Below, piece by piece: positions 16,840 through 25,066 of a stretch of 64,000 nucleotides of DNA. Numbering within the stretch: the first letter of the stretch is position 1; every line of letters starts with the position of its first letter. The notes beneath the pieces were generated by a model, which worked only from the letters and a program-made list of their open reading frames with translations, ran no database searches and had not been told where the DNA came from. Origin of the DNA: Tenacibaculum sp. MAR_2009_124 (GTDB lineage: Bacteria > Bacteroidota > Bacteroidia > Flavobacteriales > Flavobacteriaceae); contig NZ_FNSF01000001.1 of assembly GCF_900105455.1 (NCBI RefSeq), forward strand, positions 935,001 to 999,000, read 5' to 3'. The position numbers and the translations under genes were made by a program.

Positions 16840-17526
16840 TTAATTATAGCCTTTTACATTTCCTAAATCAAGAACACCAATTGAAAGTTGATGTTTGGAA
16901 GGAAGTACAGCTCCCGATTTACAAGTAATCCATTCATTCCATGTAGCTTCCATACCACCAATAGGGATAATTGAAACCCACATTTTATAAGAAACAGGTT
17001 TTCCGTCTTCATCTAGTATCCATAAATAAGAATCTCCTGGAGTTGAGCCTCCTGTAGTGTAGGTTATAAGCAAAGCGTCCTTGTTTTCATAATTAACAAT
17101 ACTACGTTTTACACCATGTTCAAAAACTTTGTAAGGAGCAAGTAACCAAAAACTATCGTTGTTAAAATAATCGATTCCTTTTTGAAGTATTTCAGGAGCA
17201 CTTGTTTGTTCATTTTTTAGATAAACAATACTTTTTTCTGAATTTTTTGTATCCAAAGAAATTCTGTTATCATTCCATACAATAGAAACAGTATCCATTT
17301 CTCTATCCCATTTATAAAAATGCTTTCCTCTAAAACTCCATTCAATGAAACGAGTATTCTCGTAGGCTTTATAATTTAAAGCATTCAACATCTTCTGTGC
17401 TAATTCATCAGCTTCTTTTCCTTGTCTTCCCTCTGGAATTGGTTCGTTTTTACTATAAATATATATACCTAAAGCAATGGTTAAAATTAAAAGTAGGAGA
17501 CCTACTATTTTCAATAGTTTTTTCAT
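16840..17526 (-). CDS. Membrane-anchored hypothetical protein
   Basis: 228 residues with a single N-terminal membrane anchor (IVGLLLLILTIALGIYIY). The outer part has many Trp and aromatic residues (FIEWSFRGKHFYKWDREMD, VSIVWNDNRIS, DSYLWILDEDGKPVSYKMW) in beta-rich order. The fold looks like a periplasmic lipoprotein-type beta sandwich known only as hypothetical in flavobacteria. It follows the FMN-protein gene by 35 bases on the same strand and may belong to that operon. Confidence 0.7.
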   Translation of the reverse strand: MKKLLKIVGLLLLILTIALGIYIYSKNEPIPEGRQGKEADELAQKMLNALNYKAYENTRFIEWSFRGKHFYKWDREMDTVSIVWNDNRISLDTKNSEKSIVYLKNEQTSAPEILQKGIDYFNNDSFWLLAPYKVFEHGVKRSIVNYENKDALLITYTTGGSTPGDSYLWILDEDGKPVSYKMWVSIIPIGGMEATWNEWITCKSGAVLPSKHQLSIGVLDLGNVKGYN

Positions 17527-17561
17527 TTTAATTAATAAAATTCTACAACTAAGATACCAAA

Positions 17562-18221
17562 TTATTTATGCTTTTCGTAATACTCCATTACATGTGATGG
17601 GATGTTAATATCGGCAGTCAATTTTTCGTCTGAAATTGGTTTTTCAGCTTTTTGAACTATAGGGACAATTCCTGCCCATATTGGCAGAGTTTCATCTTCT
17701 GGTTCGTCAATAGCGCCAACATTTCTAACTTTAGCCGATGCGGTATCAATTGAAATTTCAATTACAAGTGTTTGATCGAGTTCTTTTTGGTTCATTTCTC
17801 GTAAGTTATCCCATCTATTGGGGATCATATAATCAAGAACACATTGCAAGGCAACTACTTTTTCAGTATCTACTTTTACTTTTTTTGGAGTTCCAAAAAT
17901 GGTAGCTGAACGATAGTTAACAGAATGGTGGAACCCAGACCGAGCAAGAACCAATGCATCTAAATGTGTAATGGTAATACTTATTCTTTCCAAGGATAGC
18001 AACGACTGTAACATTCTATTACCATTTGAACCGTGTAAATATATTTTGTCATCAATTCTTCCATAGGCCATAGGAATACTTATAGGAACTCCATCATAGG
18101 TATAACTTACATAACCAAGAAATCCTGCATCTATAATCTTATTGATTTCTTCTCGGTCATATACCGCTCTATTAGCACCTCTTTTAACTCTATTTAATTT
18201 TGATTTGGAATACTCTTTCAT
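17562..18221 (-). CDS. FMN-binding split-barrel (pyridoxamine 5'-phosphate oxidase-like) protein
   Basis: 219 residues with the split-barrel core: RGANRAVYDREEINKIIDAG, LGYVSYTYDGVPISIPMAYG, IYLHGSNGNRML (FMN phosphate-binding) and HHSVNYRSATIFG. This is the NimA/PNPOx-related group often encoded beside MocR-type regulators. It binds FMN or a related flavin and may reduce small molecules or act in vitamin B6 homeostasis. It is third in the operon controlled from the promoter shared with the divergent MocR regulator. Confidence 0.85.
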   Translation of the reverse strand: MKEYSKSKLNRVKRGANRAVYDREEINKIIDAGFLGYVSYTYDGVPISIPMAYGRIDDKIYLHGSNGNRMLQSLLSLERISITITHLDALVLARSGFHHSVNYRSATIFGTPKKVKVDTEKVVALQCVLDYMIPNRWDNLREMNQKELDQTLVIEISIDTASAKVRNVGAIDEPEDETLPIWAGIVPIVQKAEKPISDEKLTADINIPSHVMEYYEKHK

Positions 18222-18232
18222 TTCAGTTTAAT

Positions 18233-18748
18233 TTATAATGGTTTAGAAAAAACGAAGTTATCATAATCAGACTCTCCAACACGGAATGAATAGTTTCCGA
18301 CTTGTAAGAATTCATTTTTCTGATAAAATTTAATTGCTCGATAATTTTTAATATAAGTGGTTAGCCAGACAGTATCGAAATTCAACTCTTTTGCTTTATT
18401 TAGCATAAAATCTAAGGTTGTTTGACCTAGTTTTAAAGGGATAAATTCATTGAGAATATATATTCGTTCTAATCGACAGCAGTTATTAGAATCGACATTA
18501 TCATTCTTTGCATTTAAAACAATTTTTGCATACCCGGCAGGAAAAGAATTGTAATAAAGTACGAAATAGATGTTATTAGTATTCGCTACATCTTTTGAAA
18601 CATTCTCAATTGAAAAAGCCACATTGTTGTAGTTAAATAAATCTTGCTGGTTTTTTATAAAATGACCATGAGATTCAGAATAAGTTATTCTACCTAAAAG
18701 AGCGATAAGCTCAACATCAGTCTGATTGGCTAATTTTATTTCTAACAT
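18233..18748 (-). CDS. GNAT-family N-acetyltransferase
   Basis: 171 residues. The acetyl-CoA loop is read as FIPLKLGQTTLDFMLNKA (degenerate R/Q-x-x-G-x-A/G), and YIKNYRAIKFYQKNEFLQVG is the C-terminal GNAT motif. Acceptor unknown. 1 base separates it from the OsmC gene. Confidence 0.85.
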   Translation of the reverse strand: MLEIKLANQTDVELIALLGRITYSESHGHFIKNQQDLFNYNNVAFSIENVSKDVANTNNIYFVLYYNSFPAGYAKIVLNAKNDNVDSNNCCRLERIYILNEFIPLKLGQTTLDFMLNKAKELNFDTVWLTTYIKNYRAIKFYQKNEFLQVGNYSFRVGESDYDNFVFSKPL

Positions 18749-18749
18749 T

Positions 18750-19226
18750 TTAATTTTCTATATAACTTGTTTTTGGAATATGATTTATAGGGAAGTTGAG
18801 TGAATTTGCGATATAGCAAAGCTCATTCGCTTTATGATGTAGCTTATTGGCTTTCTCTACCATAGAAGATTTTTGAACGACTACCATTGGTTGCAATATA
18901 ATTTCAGTGAATTTTCCTCCGCCATTATTCGTTTCAACCATGGTTCCTTTAACGTTATCTATGTATTCAACGACAACGACGCCAGCTTCAGAACATAAAT
19001 GAAGGTACCACAACATATGACATGTTGAAACAGATGAAACCAATAAATCTTCAGGGTTATGTTTGGTTCTGTCACCTCTAAAACTTGGGTCTGACGAGGC
19101 GGCAATCGTTGTTTTGTTTTCAATAATAATTTCATGATTACGTTCATAATCTCTATATCCAGACGTACCGGTTCCATTATTTCCAGTCCATTTTATGATT
19201 GCGTTGTAATTATGTTGTCGTGACAT
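18750..19226 (-). CDS. OsmC/Ohr-family peroxiredoxin-like protein
   Basis: 158 residues. OsmC-type hydroperoxide reductases use two cysteines: Cys69 (SSVSTCHMLWYLH) and Cys137 (NELCYIANS) occupy the expected spacing. The NPEDLLVSSVSTC segment is the family signature. It should detoxify organic hydroperoxides. First gene of the OsmC-GNAT-FMN protein operon, read from a promoter facing the divergent MocR regulator. Confidence 0.88.
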   Translation of the reverse strand: MSRQHNYNAIIKWTGNNGTGTSGYRDYERNHEIIIENKTTIAASSDPSFRGDRTKHNPEDLLVSSVSTCHMLWYLHLCSEAGVVVVEYIDNVKGTMVETNNGGGKFTEIILQPMVVVQKSSMVEKANKLHHKANELCYIANSLNFPINHIPKTSYIEN

Positions 19227-19266
19227 GGTTTTATAAAAAAGGTTAATAATTAATTCGGTTCATTAA

Positions 19267-19274
19267 CAAAAGTA
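19267..19274 (-). promoter_or_regulatory. Candidate -7 element of the osmC operon
   Basis: On the minus strand it reads TACTTTTG (TAnnTTTG). The inverted repeat at 19285-19302 lies directly over the -33 region of this promoter. Confidence 0.5.
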
Positions 19275-19284
19275 CTATATTTAA

Positions 19285-19325
19285 GGACTATTGTTTTAGT
19301 CCAGAATTAATAAATTAAGTAGTCC
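19285..19325. promoter_or_regulatory. Operator sites of the MocR/PdxR-type regulator
   Basis: GGACTA at 19285-19290 and TAGTCC at 19297-19302 form a perfect inverted repeat with a six-base spacer, and a further TAGTCC at 19320-19325 repeats the second half-site 23 bases on. The last copy ends two bases before the regulator start codon at 19328. Direct repeats at about two helical turns are typical of MocR/PdxR binding sites. Confidence 0.65.
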
Positions 19326-19327
19326 AG

Positions 19328-20818
19328 ATGTTTCCTTATAAAACCAGTTTTGTTCTCAAGAAGAATACGAATCAGTCGTTATACTTACAGTTAGCTAATC
19401 AATTTATTTTTTACATAAGTGAAGGTAAATTATCGAATGGGACCAAGCTGTTAGGAACTAGAACCTTATCTGATTTACTGGGTGTCCATAGAAAAACTGT
19501 CGTAACTTGTTATGAAGAATTAGAAGAACAAGGGTGGGTGATAAGTGTGCCAAAGAAAGGTACTTTCGTAAAAGATGATCTTCCTATTTTAAATCAACAG
19601 GAATTTATTGGCTTAAACAAGGAAAAGAATAATAATATCAGTTCTGACTATACTTTTTATAAAGATTCCTTGCTACCTGAAAAGGAGCCTTTGAAAAGTG
19701 AAGATTGGATAAGAATAAATGATGGTGTTTCGGATACGAGGTTAGCGCCAACAGTTGAAATAGGAAGAATATATAGAAGAATATCTTCTCGTAAGAATAT
19801 TTTTAAAGATATTTCATACGGTTCTACTTATGGAAATGAAAGACTGAGGGAAGTATTGGTAGAGTATTTGAATTCATCAAGAGGGTTAAAAATAACAAAG
19901 GATAATCTCTTAATAACAAGAGGAAGCCAAATGGGAATTTGGTTAAGTGCACAATTACTACTTAAGAAAGAAGATATAATTGTTGTAGGGATGACTAATT
20001 ATTCGTCGGCCGATATTACCTTTAAGCAAACTCAGGCAACATTGAAAAGAGTAGCGGTTGATTCGGAAGGAATTGTTGTTTCTGAAATTGAGGAAATATG
20101 TAAATCCAGTGTAATTAAAGCTGTGTATATAACATCTCACCATCATCATCCAACCACAGTAACTTTATCAGCAGAAAGAAGGTTACACCTTTTAAATTTA
20201 GCTAGAAAGTATCGTTTCGCTATTGTTGAAGACGATTATGACTACGATTTCAACTATAATCATGCTCCGATTTTACCTTTGGCAAGTCATGATGATAGAA
20301 AGAATGTAATTTACATAGGTTCTGTTTGTAAAACTGTCGCTCCCGTTTTTCGAATAGGTTATTTAATAGCTTCTGAAGCTTTCGTGAAAGAAGCGTCGAA
20401 ACATAGAGGGTATGTTGACAGACAAGGTGATGCAATACTAGAACTAACCTTTGCTGAATTTATTAAGTCGGGAGATTTAGACAGACATATTAGAAAAATT
20501 TTAAAAATTTATAAGGAAAGGAGAGATTTGTTTTGCAGTTTATTAAAAAGTCAATTATCAAAATATTTAGAGTTTAATGTTCCGAAAGGAGGAATGGCAA
20601 TTTGGGTTAAATTGAATTCTGAATATACCTGGGAAGAAGTAAAGGCAGAAGGTTTAAACCATAATTTTTCTCTTGGAGAGTGGGAACGTTATGACATGGC
20701 TAACAAAAGGCATAATGCAATTCGAATGGGATTCGCAAGCTATACTAATGAGGAGATTTACCAATTAATTGAAAAGTTAGGGGGTATTTTTTCCAATTTA
20801 GAGCGATCTAAAAAATAA
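19328..20818 (+). CDS. MocR/PdxR-family transcriptional regulator (GntR HTH plus aminotransferase domain)
   Basis: 496 residues. An N-terminal winged-helix domain (SLYLQLANQFIFYI ... LGTRTLSDLLGVHRKTVV ... GWVISVPKKGTFV) is fused to a class I aminotransferase-like domain. The PLP lysine of that domain is present (Lys335 in SVCKTVAPVFRIG), so it can bind PLP as a ligand sensor. The gene is divergent from OsmC, GNAT and FMN-protein genes and its start codon abuts an operator half-site, so autorepression is likely. Such regulators usually control vitamin B6 or taurine/amino-acid genes; here the target is a peroxide/flavin cluster. Confidence 0.92.
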   Translation: MFPYKTSFVLKKNTNQSLYLQLANQFIFYISEGKLSNGTKLLGTRTLSDLLGVHRKTVVTCYEELEEQGWVISVPKKGTFVKDDLPILNQQEFIGLNKEKNNNISSDYTFYKDSLLPEKEPLKSEDWIRINDGVSDTRLAPTVEIGRIYRRISSRKNIFKDISYGSTYGNERLREVLVEYLNSSRGLKITKDNLLITRGSQMGIWLSAQLLLKKEDIIVVGMTNYSSADITFKQTQATLKRVAVDSEGIVVSEIEEICKSSVIKAVYITSHHHHPTTVTLSAERRLHLLNLARKYRFAIVEDDYDYDFNYNHAPILPLASHDDRKNVIYIGSVCKTVAPVFRIGYLIASEAFVKEASKHRGYVDRQGDAILELTFAEFIKSGDLDRHIRKILKIYKERRDLFCSLLKSQLSKYLEFNVPKGGMAIWVKLNSEYTWEEVKAEGLNHNFSLGEWERYDMANKRHNAIRMGFASYTNEEIYQLIEKLGGIFSNLERSKK

Positions 20819-21150
20819 TAGATATAAGAACATGTTTCGTATTGCTTATTTCATGAAAATGAAATGATTAATTTAGAATGATTTCATTAAAGAAATATCG
20901 AAAAAATATATATATTTGAGTTTCAACCAGACTAAAACTACTATTTACAAGTAACTTTATTAATTCCCCACTTTATTTATCAAATTTAAGCTTTGAGGCG
21001 TCATTTTGATTTACAATTTTCTGCATGTTAAAATTGTAAAGACGGTCTTGATATGTTTAAAAACAAAAAAATGAAATAAATAAGGTTTCATATTCATTGA
21101 TTTTCTCTGAAAATAAAGTTTAAGTTTAATATAAATAGTTTTATCAAATT
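20819..21150. other. 332-base non-coding gap before the PAS gene
   Basis: AT-rich and without an ORF. It holds a TATATTTG (-7-like) at 20911-20918 and a perfect 11 bp inverted repeat at 21010-21020/21030-21040. Confidence 0.5.
21010..21040. repeat. Inverted repeat upstream of the PAS gene
   Basis: TTTACAATTTT / AAAATTGTAAA, 11 bp perfect, nine-base loop CTGCATGTT. It is not followed by a T run, so an operator or leader structure is more likely than a terminator. Confidence 0.5.
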
Positions 21151-21762
21151 ATGAGTTTAGAAAGAAAACCAAAAGTTACTCCGCCAAAACCTGTTGATAG
21201 GGAAATCATTTTGGATAAGGATGATGTACTTATCAGTATAACAGATAAGCGGGGAGTAATTGAATATTGCAACGAGGCTTTTGTTGAGTCTAGTGGTTAT
21301 GAAGAGTTTGAGTTGGTTGGTGCTGGACATAACATTGTTAGACATCCAGATATGCCTCGTGTTATTTTTAAAATGATGTGGGATCGTATACAGTCTAAAA
21401 AGAATATTATTGCAGTCGTAAAAAACTTAGCCAAAACAGGTAGGTATTACTGGGTTATTACTGATTTTGTGGTAAAAGAAGACAGTAAAGGTAATATTAC
21501 AGGGTATAAAGGAATACGAAAACCTGCATCTAGAAAGGCAATAGATGAAATGATTCCATTTTATAAAAAGTTGGTAGAAATTGAAAAAGAAACTGGATTA
21601 GAAGCTTCAGAAAAGTTTTTTAAAGGTTTTTTTGATTCAAAGGATACTGATTATAACAGTTACATTGAAGACTTGGTTCTTGATAGTGATATGGTAGGAG
21701 CCGACGGAACTAGAGAAAAAAAGAAAGGTTCCTTTTTTAAATGGGTATTTGGATTGGAGTAG
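21151..21762 (+). CDS. Aer-like PAS-domain protein 1
   Basis: 203 residues with a PAS domain at about 25-130: ISITDKRGVIEYCNEAF, RHPDMPRVIFKMMWDRI, VVKNLAKTGRYYWVITDF. The RHPDMP and KNxxKxGxxYWV motifs are those of the FAD-binding PAS of the E. coli aerotaxis receptor Aer. No transmembrane, HAMP or methyl-accepting domain follows. Instead a short C-terminal module (LEASEKFFKGFF ... DTDYNSYIEDL) is shared with PAS protein 2. Soluble, presumably cytoplasmic, likely a redox or oxygen sensor whose output must come from a partner. First gene of the PAS/roadblock cluster. Confidence 0.85.
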   Translation: MSLERKPKVTPPKPVDREIILDKDDVLISITDKRGVIEYCNEAFVESSGYEEFELVGAGHNIVRHPDMPRVIFKMMWDRIQSKKNIIAVVKNLAKTGRYYWVITDFVVKEDSKGNITGYKGIRKPASRKAIDEMIPFYKKLVEIEKETGLEASEKFFKGFFDSKDTDYNSYIEDLVLDSDMVGADGTREKKKGSFFKWVFGLE

Positions 21763-21820
21763 AGGTACTAATTAACAATAGGGGCAATTATTAACCAAAT
21801 AGCAAACGTCTTAAAAAATA

Positions 21821-21850
21821 AAACCTCCTTGAAGTTATAAGGAGGTTTAG
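21821..21850. terminator. Bidirectional terminator between convergent PAS 1 and roadblock genes
   Basis: AAACCTCCTT / AAGGAGGTTT stem (10 bp) with an eight-base loop; A-rich before and AT-rich after. Confidence 0.7.
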
Positions 21851-21890
21851 AAATCATATATTCTTTACTTAGAAGTAAACTTTAAGATGT

Positions 21891-22265
21891 TTAATCTAAT
21901 AATTGCTTATTCTTTTTATGGAATAAATTAACCATTCCAACATTTGTTTCTTTGTTATTAGCAATAATATGTACAATTAAGTCTTTAGAATCAGATAAGA
22001 AAGCAAAATGTGTTTGGTCTTCCAAAGAAACCATTAAGTTTTGAATCTCTTTATTCTCTAAATCGTCAATATAATTTAATCCTCTGGTAATTTGTCTTAG
22101 TACCTCAACTTGGAACGAAGCGGCTAACTGGTTATCAACATCGTCATTACTACTATAGTAATCTACGACCATACCGTCTTCTGCGGAAATAATAGTGATC
22201 GATATTAGTCCGCCGAGTTGGTCACTTATTGTTTTTGAATATTTTTTTATGTCTTCTAGGTTCAT
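21891..22265 (-). CDS. Roadblock/LC7-like protein A
   Basis: 124 residues. The order of a helix (LEDIKKYSKTISDQLG), beta hairpin with an acidic Gly turn (ISITIISAEDGMVVDYYS), long helix (QLAASFQVEVLRQITRGLNYI) and three strands (LMVSLEDQTHFAFLS, LIVHIIAN) matches the Roadblock/LC7 fold. Such proteins are dimeric and commonly act as GAPs or scaffolds of small GTPases. Similar in length and layout to the 123-residue gene at 23211. Last gene of the minus-strand cluster; 42 bases from PAS 2. Confidence 0.6.
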   Translation of the reverse strand: MNLEDIKKYSKTISDQLGGLISITIISAEDGMVVDYYSSNDDVDNQLAASFQVEVLRQITRGLNYIDDLENKEIQNLMVSLEDQTHFAFLSDSKDLIVHIIANNKETNVGMVNLFHKKNKQLLD

Positions 22266-22306
22266 AATGTTTAAAGATTTTTTTATTTAATGAATTTTAC
22301 CGCTTT

Positions 22307-22849
22307 CTACCAAGAACTAACGTCTACTCCTTGATCCGATATTAATGTTTTTATAAAAGAAACATAGTCTCCTCCTTTATCTGCAACAAATTCATTTAAG
22401 TGTTTTTCACTCGCTTCAATGCCTCCACTTCCTTCAAGTTCTAATAACTTGGCATATAATGGAGCAATAACATCAATGACAGCCTCTGGAACAAAACTTC
22501 TAGCTCCTAAAAAGGCCGTAGGTTTACCCGCAGGATCCTTAAATATATCGAAGTTTGTAACAATCCAGTAATATTTACCGGTTTTAGTAAGATTTTTAAC
22601 CACAGCATTAAAGTTATTACCACTTTTTAAATGATCCCATAAGGTTTTAAAAATAACCTTAGGCATATCAGGGTGCCTTAAAATATTGTGGGGTTGACCA
22701 ATAAGTTCTTCTTTAGTATACTCACTAGCATCGATGAAAACATTATTAACGTAAGTAATCGTTCCTACTTCATCGGTTTTACTTTTAATAACTTTAGTTT
22801 TATCCCAAGCGATTTCTTCATTTATTGGGGTTGGTCTGTTGTTACTCAT
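22307..22849 (-). CDS. Aer-like PAS-domain protein 2
   Basis: 180 residues, paralogous to PAS 1: RHPDMPKVIFKTLWDHL, VVKNLTKTGKYYWIVTNF, and the same C-terminal module (IEASEKHLNEFV ... GDYVSFIKTL). It keeps the Aer-type RHPDMP motif linked to FAD binding. No output domain. Divided from the small basic gene upstream by 159 bases, which contain a GGGGAAA / TTTCCCC repeat, so it may have its own promoter. Confidence 0.85.
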   Translation of the reverse strand: MSNNRPTPINEEIAWDKTKVIKSKTDEVGTITYVNNVFIDASEYTKEELIGQPHNILRHPDMPKVIFKTLWDHLKSGNNFNAVVKNLTKTGKYYWIVTNFDIFKDPAGKPTAFLGARSFVPEAVIDVIAPLYAKLLELEGSGGIEASEKHLNEFVADKGGDYVSFIKTLISDQGVDVSSW

Positions 22850-23008
22850 AATTTTTTTTGATTAAAGGGATTAAATATTGTTATACGTTGAAATATATCA
22901 AGGGGAAAACACTTTTATTTTATGAACGTTTTTCCATAAATCTAAGCAATATATTTCCCCAAGGTTGTATATTAAAAAGTTAAGTTTTATTTCCTCAACT
23001 CGTTTATT

Positions 23009-23200
23009 TTAGAACAAAGCTTTCATCATATCACCCATACTATCATATTCATCAAATAGTATATCAAGAAAAGCTTTTTTCTTCTTTCCAGTTGATGCAA
23101 CAACTCCTTCTGAAAACCTATATTTTCTAAATGTTTTAAGTTGACTGTTAAGGTGTTTTTTTAACGATTTATCGATAGGTAAATGATTTGTGTCTTTCAT
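23009..23200 (-). CDS. Small basic protein of the PAS/roadblock cluster
   Basis: 63 residues, not recognised. Strongly basic in the first two thirds (KSLKKHLNSQLKTFRKYRF, GKKKKAF) with an acidic end (LFDEYDSMGDMM). Ends 10 bases after the roadblock B gene, so it is co-transcribed with it. Could be an adaptor or nucleic-acid-binding protein; no domain assigned. Confidence 0.6.
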   Translation of the reverse strand: MKDTNHLPIDKSLKKHLNSQLKTFRKYRFSEGVVASTGKKKKAFLDILFDEYDSMGDMMKALF

Positions 23201-23210
23201 GTTTTTTATT

Positions 23211-23582
23211 TTATAGTGCGTCGTTAAGCTTCACTTTATATTTATTCAACATAGCTTTTGTAATTCCCATATTTGCTTTTTTAGAATCAACAGCTAAATA
23301 GATAAAGTAGTTTCCACTAGGTGCTACATTTATAATGTGTATTTGAGATGATAAAGTAATAGTAATATCCTCAATCTCTTCTTTTAAACCTAAAGCATCA
23401 ATAGCTTTTAGTTTTGCTTTTACAACTTCTAAGTTATAGGCAGAAGCCAAATCCGGATCGAATTTTTTGTCAGCCGTAAATGATGCGTATGATTCTCCAG
23501 AAGAAACATCTGTTATTGATACGGCGACAAATCCGTCTATTGTTTTCAAGTTCGTGATAAGGTCGTTTAAAATTTCTTTCAT
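23211..23582 (-). CDS. Roadblock/LC7-like protein B
   Basis: 123 residues with a similar helix-hairpin-helix-strand order to protein A: LNDLITNLKTIDGFVAVSIT, SSGESYASFTADKKFDPDLAS, then strands ITITLSSQIHIINVAP and YFIYLAVDSKKANMGI. The A and B pair share the layout of Roadblock/LC7 dimers. Predicted cytosolic. Confidence 0.6.
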   Translation of the reverse strand: MKEILNDLITNLKTIDGFVAVSITDVSSGESYASFTADKKFDPDLASAYNLEVVKAKLKAIDALGLKEEIEDITITLSSQIHIINVAPSGNYFIYLAVDSKKANMGITKAMLNKYKVKLNDAL

Positions 23583-23629
23583 GATAAAAAGGATTAAATT
23601 AATAAAAATGTTTTGTTACTATTTTGAAA

Positions 23630-23959
23630 CTATTTTGAAACTATTTTTCGTAGGGTAAGCTTCATGAAATTTGCCTTTGAGAGGTCTTTTGTTATTAAAC
23701 AAATAGATTGATCTTTATTTATTTTGTTAATAATTATGAATCCGCTTTCGGACGCTAGAGAGATAAGTTTTGAATTTTTGGCTCCCATTAAGTCGTGAAG
23801 AAGTTCATCTGACATAGTCGCAATTACATTAACCATGGCGGACACATTATTTTCGTTGGTTATATTATGTGAGTCAAGTACATGCCCTTCTGAGTCAAAA
23901 ACTAGTCCAGATTCCGCCTGTGACTTTTCTATAAGCATAGTAAGATCTACTTTTTCCAT
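23630..23959 (-). CDS. Roadblock/LC7-like protein C
   Basis: 109 residues and the clearest roadblock fold of the three: ESGLVFDSEGHVLDSHNIT (strand-turn-strand), helix SAMVNVIATMSDELLHDLM, then SKLISLASESGFIIINKI and SICLITKDLSKANFMKLTLR. Likely homodimer or partner of A and B. First gene of the minus-strand unit. Confidence 0.65.
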   Translation of the reverse strand: MEKVDLTMLIEKSQAESGLVFDSEGHVLDSHNITNENNVSAMVNVIATMSDELLHDLMGAKNSKLISLASESGFIIINKINKDQSICLITKDLSKANFMKLTLRKIVSK

Positions 23960-24217
23960 TTTAATATTATTATAGGGTATTAATTGTTAAAAAATTTATG
24001 ATTAGCTGTTCAATTGTAAAAACGCAATCAATGAATGGTTAGTAGTAGTAGTAGGGCGTTGATTTGTTTCTACGATTTAAAAGTAGTACATCTTTTTTCT
24101 TTTGAGTTGGAAAGTTAGATGTATATGCCGTTAATCGAAGGTGAAATACACTTTTTTATAGTTGAATGAATTTTTGGGAAGCAGTAGGGGAGAATTTGAA
24201 GACTAATTCTCTATTGA
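23960..24217. other. Intergenic spacer with TAG tract
   Basis: 258 bases without an ORF. It holds a short TAG trinucleotide run (24039-24055) and the presumed promoter of the minus-strand roadblock genes; a TTTACAATT-like stretch on the minus strand near 24010-24020 echoes that at 21010. Confidence 0.4.
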
Positions 24218-25066
24218 TTAAAGGGTTGCCTTGGTCATTCTATAGTTGCCAAATAAGTCCTTTCTTAGTTCAACAGATTCAAAACCGTTGTTTTTTATAA
24301 GTTGAGAAGTTTCTTTTCCTAAATATTGGTTAATTTCAAAAAATAATATTCCCTCTTTATTTAAATGTTTTGAAGCTAGTTTGGAAATTTTATCGTAGAA
24401 TATAAGTGGAGCATCATTTTCTACGAATAGTGCTAGGTGAGGTTCGTTTAATAGAACGTTGTTTTTTATTTCCTCCTTTTCAAGTTCTCTTACATATGGA
24501 GGGTTTGAAACTATAATATCATAAGTATCAGGCAATCCTTTACTTTCAAGTATATCCATATTCATAAAGTCGACTTTTACTTCATTTATGAAAGCATTTT
24601 GTTTTGCAACATCAATTGCATTTGGTGATACATCAATAGTTGAAACTTTAGCATTAGGAAGATGGACCTTTAAACTTATAGGAATACAACCCGATCCAGT
24701 ACCTATATCAAGAATCTTTATCTCTTTATCAAAATTATGAGCTTCTTCAATAATCCATTGAACAAGTTCTTCTGTTTCTGGTCGAGGTATTAAGGTATTG
24801 TTGTTTACATTAAAAGTAAGCCCATAAAACTCAGTTTTACCTATAATATATTGTATAGGTTCTTCTCTCTTTAATCGATGCAATACTTGTATGATATCTT
24901 TTTCAATATCTTTCTCAAATGCATAATGAGGTTGTAGTACGGTGTCAATCCTCTTGAAATTTAAATATTCTTCAACAGTTATGTAAAAGAAAGTATCAAT
25001 TTCAGTTTTGGGATATATAGAAGAGAGTTCTTCTGAAAATAATGACTTTAGTTCTTTGATCGTCAT
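24218..25066 (-). CDS. prmC: Release factor glutamine methyltransferase (PrmC/HemK)
   Basis: 282 residues. It methylates the Gln of the GGQ motif in RF1/RF2. Visible: N-terminal helical domain, RxxTE motif LIPRPETEELVQW, SAM loop ILDIGTGSGCIPISL and the catalytic NPPY in IIVSNPPYVREL. One base from the GNAT gene upstream. Confidence 0.95.
   Translation of the reverse strand: MTIKELKSLFSEELSSIYPKTEIDTFFYITVEEYLNFKRIDTVLQPHYAFEKDIEKDIIQVLHRLKREEPIQYIIGKTEFYGLTFNVNNNTLIPRPETEELVQWIIEEAHNFDKEIKILDIGTGSGCIPISLKVHLPNAKVSTIDVSPNAIDVAKQNAFINEVKVDFMNMDILESKGLPDTYDIIVSNPPYVRELEKEEIKNNVLLNEPHLALFVENDAPLIFYDKISKLASKHLNKEGILFFEINQYLGKETSQLIKNNGFESVELRKDLFGNYRMTKATL

Noticed and set aside
24039..24055. 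TAG trinucleotide run as a phase-variation tract
   Set aside because: Only about four to five units and outside any coding frame; too short to argue for slippage control.
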